This document shows positions 31,390-41,870 of a DNA stretch of 64,000 nt, piece by piece. The stretch spans positions 64,651,190 to 64,715,189 of the forward strand of contig CM055092.1 in the NCBI GenBank assembly GCA_029204225.1. The letters run 5' to 3'. A program made the translations under genes and the position numbers. This DNA comes from Diphasiastrum complanatum (lineage: Eukaryota > Streptophyta > Lycopodiopsida > Lycopodiales > Lycopodiaceae). Position 1 is the stretch's first letter. The number at the start of each line of letters is the position of its first letter. The notes below the pieces were generated by a model. It saw nothing but the letters and a program-made list of their open reading frames with translations. It was not told the DNA's origin and ran no database searches.

Positions 31390-32085
31390 CTACTGGGTCT
31401 TCCCAAGTTTCTCGAACTCATTGAGCATCATTTCTGCAGTAGCATTGGCATTCGTTGATGCAATAGTGGTGGATGTCGTAGTAGTCTGCCTTGCTGTATA
31501 AGGCAACATACTGAAATTTGGCTCGTCATCTGAATCTTCATCCTCCTCCCGAATTGCATCGTCCATCGCATTTTGCAAAAGTGCGTACTCATTATGGCAT
31601 TTCAGTTCACGTCTGATCCGTTTAGGTAGTCCTGACAAAAACCACATAATCATGGCATTTTCATTAATCAGCTCAGGCTCACATTCAGATCTAAGACGTT
31701 TCACCCTTTCGATGTAATCTCGAACCATTTCCTGCTTTCCCATTTTAATTTTACTTAAAAGTAGGAAAGGGTCTTCCATAAACTTCCGTGATTTGAACCG
31801 TGTGATAAGGGCTCGTTTAACAACCTCCCAATCTGTACGCTCAGTTTCATCTTGGTTATAGTACCAATCTTGTGTTGCGCCTGTTAAGGCCATAGGAAAC
31901 AACTTAAGTTTATCTTGAGGATAAATCTCACCATAGACCTCACAGGATTCAGCATAGATCTGAAGAAATCTAACTGGATCTGTTAATCCATTATATTTGG
32001 GTAGATCCAATCGGGGTGCTCTTCTAACAAAAATTGGATTGACCTCCTGTGGAGCACCTCCAAGAGCAGCTCCAGGGGCAGCCAT
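31390..32085 (-). CDS. Gy3 gag, open N-terminal 231 codons (Ty3/gypsy)
   Basis: Starts with a real ATG: MAAPGAALGGAPQEV. The gag domain follows with LDLPKYNGLTDPVRFLQIYA, LKLFPMALTGATQDWYYN, WEVVKRALITRFKSRKFMED, MVRDYIERVKRLRSECEPEL and MIMWFLSGLPKRIRREL, then an acidic DDAIREEDEDSDDEP stretch and a T/A-rich linker. It forms the capsid of the element. The frame stops near 31390 just before the first zinc knuckle, so the intact protein would be truncated. It served as the reference to identify gag in Gy1 and Gy2. Confidence 0.82.
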   Translation of the reverse strand: MAAPGAALGGAPQEVNPIFVRRAPRLDLPKYNGLTDPVRFLQIYAESCEVYGEIYPQDKLKLFPMALTGATQDWYYNQDETERTDWEVVKRALITRFKSRKFMEDPFLLLSKIKMGKQEMVRDYIERVKRLRSECEPELINENAMIMWFLSGLPKRIRRELKCHNEYALLQNAMDDAIREEDEDSDDEPNFSMLPYTARQTTTTSTTIASTNANATAEMMLNEFEKLGKTQ

Positions 32086-32534
32086 CTTACAAATTTAGAT
32101 CAAATTGATAATGTGATTGGATATAGATTTTAATCTCTTAATCTTTTCTTGAACTTTGAAAAAAATCTCTATGATTATAAATAAATTTTTTATTCTGTCT
32201 ACTACTCATAAAAGGTTAATTTCCTTATATATAAAAAACCTTCAAGATTTTCATGATGCTGATTTTTGACAAAGATGCCGAGTCAGTTCTTATACTTTGC
32301 CGGCTTTCCTGAACACTACCAAATACCCAAGTAACCCAACTTGAACCAAAAGTCTGACAGCAAGCTTAGGTTGGCATCATGGAACATGAACTCCTTAATA
32401 ATAGATAGTAGTCCTACTAGGCTACTCTTGTAAGTGTGACAGCAAGCTCAGGTTGCCCATGGGCATCACGGAACGTGAGTCATGACTTCCTTTTGTCTTC
32501 TCCTTCGGCAAGCTTAATTTTCGCACACTTCCAA
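32086..32534. other. Gy3 leader and intergenic stretch
   Basis: AT-rich sequence upstream of Gy3 gag, then two related patches with GACAGCAAGCT(T/C)AGGTTG and CATCA(T/C)GGAAC(A/G)TGA (about 32356 and 32441). No PBS or LTR can be identified for Gy3. No coding sequence. Confidence 0.5.
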
Positions 32535-32907
32535 ATCAATGTGTATGTCAGAATCAACATGCACACTGGAAATATAATTCATCTATCGAAGAGTTGACAG
32601 ATCGCAGGATTCGGCAGTGAGCACATTTGTTGCAGCCATTCAAATTTCACATGGCACAATGCAGATGTAGCTCAAGCCTCACTTTTCCACATTCACTTGT
32701 AAATAAATGTTGAGGTGGGCCTGATGTCAGATTGGAAATATAATCCATTTATTGGAGAGATCTCGGCACAGTTGTTGCACAATGCAGAGCTTAATCGTTC
32801 ACATGCTCTTGTAGATAAATATTTTTGTTAGAATCAACATGCAATTCTAACCCATTAGGAGGTTAGAGAGATCGTAGCACATTTGTTGCAGCATTTCACG
32901 TAGCAAG
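32535..32907 (+). repeat. Three degenerate direct repeats of the dirigent 5' region
   Basis: The marker GCACATTTGTTGCA (one variant GCACAGTTGTTGCA) starts at 32621, 32766 and 32877. Before it each copy has a version of TCAGAATCAACATGCA...GGAAATATAATCCATT, and after it a version of ATGCAGATGTAGCTC / ATGCAGAGC / ATGCAGCTC. The third copy ends in the dirigent start codon. Spacing is 145 and 111 bp. The first two copies thus carry decayed start-codon contexts. Some of this must be the promoter and 5' UTR; a clear TATA box is not seen. Confidence 0.72.
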
Positions 32908-33447
32908 ATGCAGCTCAGTATAGCTATTCTGATTGTGTTTTTCTTGTTGAGCTGTGTGCAGGATGTGGTGGAATCAAAGAAGAAGGTAGTGCAGCTCCAT
33001 TGGTACATGCATGACACACCTTTCAATGGGCGGGCTCCATCTGCCATACCCGTTACAGCCTATAACGCAAGCGACTTGCAGAATGAAATAAATAATTTTT
33101 TGTTGGGACAGATCTACGTGTTCGATGATCCGCTAACACAGCAGTCTCCTCCGGAATCTCCAACCTTTGGAAGAGCTCAAGGCACTTATTCTTTTGTCTC
33201 CAGAGAGGAATTCGTTGCGTACGTGAGCTACACAGTTACTATCCAGACTGGAAAATACAAAGGCAGTACTCTTAACATACTAGGAGCTAACCCAAATGCA
33301 AAACCGATCAAAACATGTGCGATCGCGGGAGGAACAGGACATTTCATCCTTGCAAGGGGGATTCTCACCTCACAGGTTCTCAATCTTTTTGGACCATTCA
33401 ATGCGTCAGCCACCTTGATAAACCATGCAACTATCTACTTAGATTAA
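32908..33447 (+). CDS. Dirigent family protein
   Basis: Intronless 179-codon gene from the ATG at 32908, the usual length for the family. Residues 1-23 are a hydrophobic signal peptide (MQLSIAILIVFFLLS...VES), so the protein is secreted to the cell wall. The dirigent fold follows: QLHWYMHDTPFNGRAPSAIP (about 30-49), QIYVFDDPLT, FGRAQGTYSFVSREEF, TGKYKGSTLNILGANP and IAGGTGHFILARG (about 135-147). VFDDPLT, GRAQG, GSTL and GGTG.F..ARG are family hallmarks. Possible N-glycosylation sites are NAS and NGS-like positions. Dirigent proteins steer stereoselective coupling of monolignol radicals to lignans or act in lignin/Casparian strip formation; substrate specificity is not readable here. It is the only intact host gene I can name. 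Confidence 0.93.
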   Translation: MQLSIAILIVFFLLSCVQDVVESKKKVVQLHWYMHDTPFNGRAPSAIPVTAYNASDLQNEINNFLLGQIYVFDDPLTQQSPPESPTFGRAQGTYSFVSREEFVAYVSYTVTIQTGKYKGSTLNILGANPNAKPIKTCAIAGGTGHFILARGILTSQVLNLFGPFNASATLINHATIYLD

Positions 33448-36280
33448 GTCAGAAGATTTCATTTCCAAGAAAGTTGCCATTCTATAGGCTGAATATCGAT
33501 GTGGTAGCTAAATATCAGATCATTGAGCATTCATCAAGACTGGAACTGTTCTCATCTGCTTCTGCAATCTACATACTACATTAAACTGTACTGGCAGATG
33601 AGTTGAAAATCCATGCATTAATAGCAAACTCGCCTTTTTTGCTTGCTTCATTGAAAAGAATATTGTAAGAGTTTTTATAGCTGTACAATGATGTAGTATC
33701 AACTCTTAATAAGTTATCACATCTACAAATAGTTCTTGTGAAATGTTCTCTGGATGAAAATTATGGAAGCTCTCTCATTATCCCTTACCTGCTGCTGCAT
33801 GCCATTCTGTTCATCTGTCATTAGACAGGGGTTGAAGTGTAGCACCCCAATTCTTCCTTCGAGCAAGTGTAGCCTTTGCTTTTGGAGTTTAGAATCTTGA
33901 GTGTGGTGTGAGTAAACCTCCCCTCCCAAGCACTAGGTATACCGGCATTGGTACCCATCATTTTGTCTAGATTGGGCCATATCACTAGCTATGGGTGGCT
34001 TCCACTTTGCACTAGTTGTGAGATGTCTTCATGGTGCAAAAACACTAATGAATCACTGATAACATTTATCTCAAGTTGTAGCACCAAGGTGGTTTTAAGC
34101 CAAATGAGCAACAAATAGAGATCATGACATTAGATCACCTGACATAGAGTCGAATGAGCAACACATAGAGGTCAAGACTCACCTTTAAGATGAGTGAAAT
34201 ACCAAAGATTGCATGAGAGCTGATGAAAAAATTGGCATTGTATTTTTGCAATCAAAATTCTAAAGAATAGAGTATTTTCAAAGAGAGGATTAATAGTGTA
34301 AAAATGAGGGAGAAACCCTCATCAAGAATGTTACATTAGAGAAATTATGGGCCTGAAAAGGGCCCTAATAAAATGACATGTAATAGAGAAAATAATTTAT
34401 TGAAGTACTATTTTTGAAACTTTTCAATGCATCTATTTGCAATATTTTCATCGCAAACCATTCTGAATGCAATAGTCACAACAAAAAGCAATTGATGCAT
34501 AACCATACTTACATGTGATTGAAACATTGAAATGAAATGTCTAGTAACATTTGAAGACGCAACATTTACAGACAATTTAAAAATTAAAAAAGGTAGCACC
34601 ACTTCAAAGATACGGTCAACCACCTCCAGAGATGAACATCTTTATATATGTCATATCCATATATTCCAATGAGCTTATATAATGTTATTTTACTTTTTGA
34701 AACTCACACGTTATTGTCAACTTATTGTTTATTACTATTTTTTTATTGATAAATTTTACCATGTTTATGTGGATGTTCCTCTGAAATATGGTTCTCTTAG
34801 GACAGAGTTCAAAAGAATTGAAATCATCAACTTTTGATATGATCCATTATGGGGAAGAAAAACTAAATAATTTAGATTTATGAGCATCATGAATGTAGTT
34901 CGTAGCATCTTGACTTTCATTCAGTAACTTAAGTTATTTGTTTGTGTCATGGAAAATGTGGCCTTTCATGCTATTGTGAAAATTAAAAAGCCTATGGTAA
35001 TACATATTCAATGCAATGGGCACATTTTTTAGAGAAAAGAAAAAATAAATATCAAAATATCATGAAAAGTAGATATAATTTGAAAATTTGTTTGGAGAAA
35101 AATAAATCATCAAGATACATACTAAAATTTTACAGGATTCGTTAAGTGAGCCTAGAAATAGTAATGATGAGATGAAAGTTGTATTTCAATCCATGTGTAA
35201 TTCGTATTTGTCTTTAGTCAAAATATAGACTTGTTGATTAAGAAAACAAAAATTAATAAAAAGAGATTGGCAACAAATGATAATTTTGAGGATGTCACCG
35301 AAAAAGGATGATTTGTGCATTCAAGTCTTACTTTGTCTTTAATTTTGCTTAAAAATATTTGATTTAATACAATCACTAGTTGTATCAAACATTTGTTTAC
35401 ACTTGAAGGAGTTTTAGCATTGTGTTGCAATTTTTGACTATATAGTAACTCAAAATGCAAGTGATGTTTTAGTATTAGCAAAGAAGCATATGCCACAAAT
35501 GTTTTAAATGACAGTATAAGCATTTGTAGAAGTATCAAGAAGTATTCAATTTCATGATTGTTTTAACTGAAAATAAAAAGAGACATGTTGTTAGTCAATA
35601 TTTTCACGTAGAAAATTAGTTTAATATTAGGCTTTATTTTTGCAAAGTTGTAAAGAACTAACATGTACCGACATTAAAATTGCTTGTAGAAGTGGTGGCT
35701 CTCATTCATCTTCCAAAACACATTATTTTAGAGGGGAGACAATTTGGAAGGGTACCAACTTGGAGAATCTACCAATTACTAAAGTTGAAAAGCATAACCA
35801 AGACCAACTTGTTAAATTTACACAGGCTAGTTTGATTTTTATACTTGTAAATTGTAATGTGACCATGTTGTGGGATGTCACACATGCCAAAAAGCATAGG
35901 ATACTTTTCATAAGTCTTATTCCTAACTGGCTTTGGAGATGACACCTTTAGAATGAGGCCAGATTGTGCATAGATAGGCTAGAGATATTCTAGGAGCTAA
36001 AAATAACAATTTTTACATTATTTTGGATCTCAAGATCTCGACCTCCAATTAGGGTGGATTTTATGACCTATTATGCTAGACACAAGGGTTAAGTTATGGA
36101 TGGATCAGAGAAAGCCCTAAATACTCAGATCCGAGGCACTTATGTATAAATATGTGATCGATTTTTTTATCCAATTATGAGTAAAATTTAGGTCTTCCTT
36201 CATGACAAGTTTTGGTCTATCATTTGCTTAATGATTGTTATTGGCATTTGGTTTTTTGACTCTCTCATGATGTCAAGTTT
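33448..36280. other. Dirigent 3' flank and long non-coding stretch
   Basis: AT-rich, with possible polyadenylation signals after the dirigent gene (AATAAG near 33708). Only short frames without family signatures occur, for example 35218-35538 antisense and 35640-35942 sense. A twice-used phrase (AAATGAGCAACA.ATAGAG.TCA at about 34105 and 34152) suggests local duplication. I see no RNA gene or recognisable element. Confidence 0.55.
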
Positions 36281-36570
36281 TTCATCTACAAGCATGAAAG
36301 GAGAAGACCCTTGGTGGATAAATATTGGAGCTAACTCTCACATGACAAGTAAGAGGGAGTATTTTCAACATTATCAACTTAAGATAGTCCTATCAAGTCA
36401 ATTTTTATAGCAAATGATTGTGCTTATAAAGTAGAAGGAATATGATCAATACCTCTATGCTTGGGATCTCGAAGAAGATAAAGACAGATGATGTACTTTA
36501 CATTCCTAGCATCACTGAGAACTTACTTAGTATAGGCCAATTGCTTGACAACGAATTTCTTGTGGAGTTT
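36281..36570 (+). pseudogene. Copia protease and pre-integrase fragment
   Basis: Reads DPWWINIGANSHMTSKREYF, the copia protease active-site block with INIGA where IDSGA is expected, then, after a shift and a stop, DDVLYIPSITENLLSIGQLL and NEFLVEF of the GAG-pre-integrase region. It ends at 36570 exactly where a reverse LTR-A begins. The family resembles copia T (DGFLYIPSLSKNLLSVGQMI). Confidence 0.75.
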
Positions 36571-37157
36571 GTAAAGGATTTCAGATCATTCAAGATCCAA
36601 TCCATGTCCCTGATCTTTGGTTACAATAAGGAGCAAACCAATAGTCCTGCCAATGTAGAAAAATCAGCATCTACATACAAAATGAGATGCAAACTCTAAG
36701 ATATACTGATCAAACATGAACCAAAACACAAAATATGGTTGATTTCCGTACAATTACAGTACCCTACTATATTTCACACGTGTGGAACCAAAAATAGCAA
36801 AATATGAGCATTCTACACACAAGATTGCAAGATATCACCAAGATAGTGCACCAATGAGTAGTAGAACCCAAAGAGAACCATGTATAATGATGAAATGAGA
36901 GAGAGAAGAGAGAAGATGTGTCTCTCCACGAGTTACATTCTTTTATAGAGTGTCCAAACCCTATTTGGCCATTTGGCTTTCCCTCCAAAATGTAAACCCT
37001 ACTATTTTTGGGTCTAGATTCAGTGTACCCAAGTTCAAATTTGAATCTCTCTCAAACTCGACTACCAACTTTCCCACACTTTCAAAAAGTGTTTATTGAA
37101 TGTATTTTAAACTAATATAACTTCAAAAAGTTCATCTCTAAGTCTAAAATGATTTAG
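36571..37157 (-). mobile_element. Reverse LTR-A copy, missing its first part
   Basis: The antisense sequence matches the CoA LTR through GACTTAGAG, AATAAACACTTTTTGAAAGTG, TGGTGCACTAT.TTGGTGATATC, TTGCAATCTTGTGTGTAGAA and GGATTGGATCTT.AATGATCT. It ends in CTTTACA at 36571. It has no PBS next to its CA end, which abuts copia coding sequence, so that end is an insertion boundary and this is a solo or 3' LTR. About the first 60 bp of the LTR are absent at the 37157 side. Confidence 0.82.
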
Positions 37158-38614
37158 GATCTGAAAACACTCTGATCAGCCAGAAAATTGTCCAGCTGGA
37201 TCGAGAGGTGAAGATAGCCAAGCAACATGAAGAAAAGGCTGAAAGCGAAAAGTCATTGGCCCAGCAACAAGCTGATCGCTTGGAAACCTACATCAGCTCC
37301 CTACAAGATGCCCTGAAAACCGCACAGGATCAGGTAGATAAGGCAGTGCAAGATGCCAAGCAACAGGTGAAGCTGCTGAAGGGGCAATTACAAATGGCCG
37401 AACAAGATCGCACACAGCTTCAAGGTGAATTGGATGCGACCACCCTTGAGCGTGATGCATATCTGCAAACACAAATACCCGATCATCTGGTCACACCGAC
37501 GAAGATTGCATATTTGTTCAAGAAAGTGGAAACATACAAAGTGGCCCTTCAGGGATTCGAAGGCCGCTTTGATAGGTTCAAAGGAGCAGCTTCAACCGAG
37601 TTGGCAAAGGCAAAAGAGACCATCAATGCCTATAAAAAAGCCGCCGCTCAAGTGTTGGAAGCCGGACCACAAATCCCCGTCCCGATCATGCCGCAATTCT
37701 TCCCTTTACGCCAAGAAGCTGTACAGATGGATACAGGGGTTGATTCAAGCATGGACTAGGGGGGAGCTCCAGATCTAGCAGATTAACCGCCAACTATACT
37801 GGTAGTACAAGCAGGTCCATCCTCATCAAGGACAAGCCATTTATTCAGAAGGCCCATCAGCGTCAAGGACCAGATCCAGACCTTCTTAAAGCAGCATCCA
37901 CATGAGTCCTTGCGTGGTGGATGGGTTCTCAAATTTAAGACCTCCAAGATTGAGGCCGACAAAGAATTGGACAAAATACCTGCACTGGGAGAGCAACCGG
38001 CATGGAGAATCACGGTTTTTGAGAAAACTTCGGAATCAATTAGGAGTTACGTCGCCAGCCCTCGCCAGTTGCGGGTAGATCCTTATTATGTGCCAATGCC
38101 GCGAAGACAAAAATGGAAAGATTTGGGATTGGCTATGGATAAAATCACCATCTATATGCCCAATTGGCCAGTCATCCACCAGTCTTACAGCTGGAATATT
38201 TCAGTGGATTTCCACCGAGCCTTACAAGTATATCAGAGAGAGTATGTCCACTCTCTGGATCCAACGATGCGACAATCGACAATGTTTGCAAAAGATCTAA
38301 CTCTGTTGGCGTCAGTGGCAACCAAATGGGACGATTGCCTTCCTACCTTGGCATTTGATTCAAATAAGCTGATGGCCTCAGAGCAAATCAAAGATCAGCT
38401 GCTGATTGCTCGATTGTATTTCCGTGCGGCTATGATGGGAGGCTCTTGGGAATCCTGCTTCACCCCATGGACAACTTCCAAGTGGATTGTCGGAGCCCAC
38501 CGTTGTTTCCTGCCGCATAATTTAGATCTCAATACTGCACGCCTTGACTTTATGGAGAAGGTGCAGTATCATTTAATTAAGATTCGGCGCAAAGCCAATA
38601 AAAGTCCCCAATAA
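37148..38614 (+). pseudogene. L element ORF, 3' half: coiled coil and C-terminal domain
   Basis: One frame is open from 37148 to 38614 except for TAG at 37757 and TAA at about 37784. Residues 1-150 are a strongly predicted coiled coil by heptad pattern (SQKIVQLDREVKIAKQHEEK, AQQQADRLETYISSLQDALK). A P-rich hinge follows (GPQIPVPIMPQFFPL). After the two stops a globular domain reads LRGGWVLKFKTSKIEADKEL, PALGEQPAWRITVFEKT, YYVPMPRRQKWKDLGLAMDK, ARLYFRAAMMGGSWESCFTP and IRRKANKSPQ at the end. No pol motif. A polypurine tract and LTR follow within 50 bases, so it is the terminal ORF of an LTR element. Function unknown. Confidence 0.65.
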
Positions 38615-38652
38615 CTGCATATTGCAGGTCTCATGGGACCGCCACCAGTTTT

Positions 38653-38664
38653 GGTGGGGGATAC
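38653..38664 (+). promoter_or_regulatory. Polypurine tract of element L
   Basis: TTTTGGTGGGGGATAC immediately precedes TGTTGGAGGG. A purine run of this kind directly upstream of an LTR is the plus-strand primer of reverse transcription. Confidence 0.75.
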
Positions 38665-39290
38665 TGTTGGAGGGTTTGCGGATCCCAAGGCAACCCTAAC
38701 CCTAGCTAATAAGTGAGAGGGATTTGGCACCCTGCGTGTGTAAGTCCAACCCGATGATCACATAGTTATTTGATTGATTAGTTAAAAGTTAATAAAAGGA
38801 CTTTAGGCCTTTTTGCGGGACTTTTAATGTCACAGGGCCTAAATGTCAAGTTAGTGAATAAAAGTCGGGTTTCCCTCCAATTTTGATGGTTCCCACACTT
38901 TTTTGAATTTGAATAAAAAGAGAGGCAAAACTGGACCAATAGGATTCAGAGGCCAGGGCCCTCCTCTCTACTATAAAAAAGGACCAACTCGATTTGTTCC
39001 TCATGTTCATTTCCTCATTTCAATAAAGCAGATTGGTTCTCTTTAGAAATGGATTGATGAATGTCCTTGCTCTTCCTCTCTTCTCCTCCATTTCTCATGC
39101 TTTCTTTGGATTTTGCTAATTGATGGATCTGATCATTATTGGGATTGCTATTTCTTATGCTTTTTGTGAGAGAGAAAGGGAGAGAGAGAAAAGTAAGTTT
39201 CTATCATTGTTGTGGATTTAGGGTTAATGGAAGTAGGGTTAATGGATGTAGTGTTAATGCTTAGTGTTAGATCCTCCATTCATGTTGAAA
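38665..39290 (+). mobile_element. 3' LTR of element L (right edge uncertain)
   Basis: Begins TGTTGGAGGGTTTGCGG. A TATA-like CTACTATAAAAAAGG is at about 38970 and AATAAAGCAG at about 39023, giving a U3-R layout. The first 110 bases resemble the Gy1 LTR-like start at 456, which suggests that L is a non-autonomous partner of a Ty3 element. The right edge is put near 39290 only because recognisable LTR character fades there. Confidence 0.6.
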
Positions 39291-41870
39291 TCTGAACTAT
39301 ACTATCGCTTCCATGGGAACGAACCTCCGCGTGACAACTAACTCCGTCTCTTTGATGCTAGATTGACTAGATCTTGGATTCAGGTTAGGCAAGGAAAGAA
39401 ACCCACTACATGGATCTACAAAGAGAAAAGAAACATTTGCAAGTATTGTAGTGTTATGCATTGTGTTGATTAGTTCATAATATATAGATATGATTAAAAA
39501 TACAAACAATGAAGATTTATTTGGCACTGGATGTCTGGTTACGTTATGAATAGGCAAAGTGTATGGAAACCATTGAAATCGCGCTAGTCTTGAAAACCTT
39601 TTTTTTTCAAACACATATAATGTCACTTTTTTTGGTTTGCTTTATATATTGGGTTCACGACACTGAACACAATATCAAGTACATGAACATATATTTTGTT
39701 TGGAATGTTAGTTCAAAAATATGGTTACAATAATAACAAAATGAAAACTTCAAAATTGACATTGAAGGGTCAATTCTTGCAACTCTTATGCCATTGTGAG
39801 AGAATGTGGTTGGTGCAACACCTGTCCTTACTCACCTCATTAGAGGTCCTCATTAGAGGTGAAAGGGCTTCAAAATGAGAATAAAAAAAAAACCGATTAT
39901 TGCAATAGGCTTATTCTAAAACCAAAGCTTGAGAATATATTGCACCAAGTTTAAAAAGGCAAAAACTTTGGTGCTCTAGTTTTGGGGCCTTTTTTTCATG
40001 ACTAGCAAAAAGTTTTGGAGGGCCAACAATCTAGACAATATATTGTTATACAAAAATATGTTCTAGTTTCATGCATTTGTAATTGTAATAGTAATCTAGT
40101 GTATTATGAAAACCTACACCTTTGAAGATATTTTTAGTCATAATCATATTAGGGCATCATGAAAATCTACACCTTTTGAAGACATTTCCCACGAAAATCT
40201 TAGAGATTCAAAGTCAATATTCTTATCGCCTATACCCAAGCAAAACAAGCACGTTTCAAAAACATACAAAAACCCTTTTTAGTACATCGATTCCCTATTT
40301 TGCGTGCTTTTTATAAGTAATAGGTTTTTTTTGTGAGCATGGGAGGATCATATGTTGATACTTAACGAATTAGAAAATGGAATTTCTATTCATTACTTCA
40401 TCCAGTTCCAAAAGTAAAGCACGACAATGATGTCCCATTTGAAATTTTTGTATGGGGGGCCACATGGTTGGGCAATAATATGCTTTAAAAGTCTCTTATA
40501 AGGCTTGATTGATTTTTATAGTAGGTCATGTCACTTTCTTTACTTATAAAATGCCCTAGAATTTTCAATGCTTCTAATGAAAGTATAAAAACATAAAAAG
40601 ACAGGTGGAACATCGATGGATGTTGTTGAAGAGGTGAGTTTCGACATCCTCACTGCAAATTCCTCGGGATTACAAATCTTATCATGACATGAACAATAAA
40701 CGCCTAAATCGTTGACTAGTTTATGTTTGTCTTGCCTTGCAAAGTTTATATGTGCCTTGCAAAAAATGCTCGATTTTCATGAATGGCCAATGGATAGTAA
40801 AGTTTGATGGTGGTTTTGTATATATATTGTATGAAAAATTGAAAACACCAAGCTAGTGCAGTTAGCTATATTGTCCTTGTCTTTGAAACACGATATTTCT
40901 AGGAAAAAATAATGTAATTTTCTCAAATATCACTTCATAATTGAGTTGTACTAGTGACGTTGGGACAACTTAAGATAGGTTATCTCAGTGGAATATGTCT
41001 ATTTTAGCATATCCATGATGGCACTACAATTTTCAGGACTTGGCAATTGGTTCACTTTCAATGACTTCAATTAACAAATGAAGGAGATACAAAAGTGAGT
41101 ACCATATTATATCATTCAGCCTCTTGAAAATTTTGTTTTCTCTTAAAAACTTGAAATAATGTCCATAATCGACAAAGGTTCTACTTGATTTGAGATTTGA
41201 ACTCACAAGGATCGATACAATCGATTCCGTAGACATGCACGAATTTGATAATTAGATGCGAAAACGTGAATGGATCAAACAAAGCAAGCAAGTCGTAGCT
41301 TGAGCATTACAGTCCACATTAACTGTCAATCACAAGAACGATTCAATCTACAAATTGTGTAATCTGCATTTAACAAATTAGATAAAACATAAAGTAAAAC
41401 AATCAACATGACTCTGTTTACTGAAAATGATTCGATTAAGTCGAAAGTGTGTAGGACTTAGCAATCATGTGAAACATTGACATGACATGTGGATATGTTA
41501 AATAGATTGTTTAAGTTTTTTAGGTCTTTTTTAGGTATTGGCTTTGGTGTTTTCTGTTGTGCGCTGTGTGCAACTCTTGGAGAAGTCATGATTGTCTAAA
41601 TGCACTTAGGTGAAGGATCTTTTTGAAACAATAATTAAAAACAAAAAGGAAGGTCGAATAATTGCGCTTTGATTATATGTCCGATCAATTCATCATCTAA
41701 TTCATGGATTTGTTGTTGAATATTTATACATGGTAGTACTACGATTACAAAAATGCTTAATGGATGATTTACAATATGCATTAAGGCACTACGTGCCTTA
41801 ATGGATAGATTTATAATCTACATTAAGGCACTACATGATGTTAGCAGTTGCCATTGGACATAATATGTTC
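39291..41870. other. Non-coding stretch, nothing recognised
   Basis: AT-rich intergenic sequence. Two similar phrases (GAAAACCTACACCTTTGAAGA / GAAAATCTACACCTTTTGAAGA at about 40108 and 40160) and a short duplication of CATTAAGGCACTAC (about 41780 and 41822) are the only structure I see. No gene, RNA or element end is supported. Confidence 0.5.

Noticed and set aside
31187-31501. 104-codon sense frame
   Set aside because: Complement of the Gy3 gag C-terminus, with no independent signature.
36571-37157. 5' LTR of a complete antisense element running to lower coordinates
   Set aside because: No PBS borders its CA end; copia protease sequence of the other strand does.
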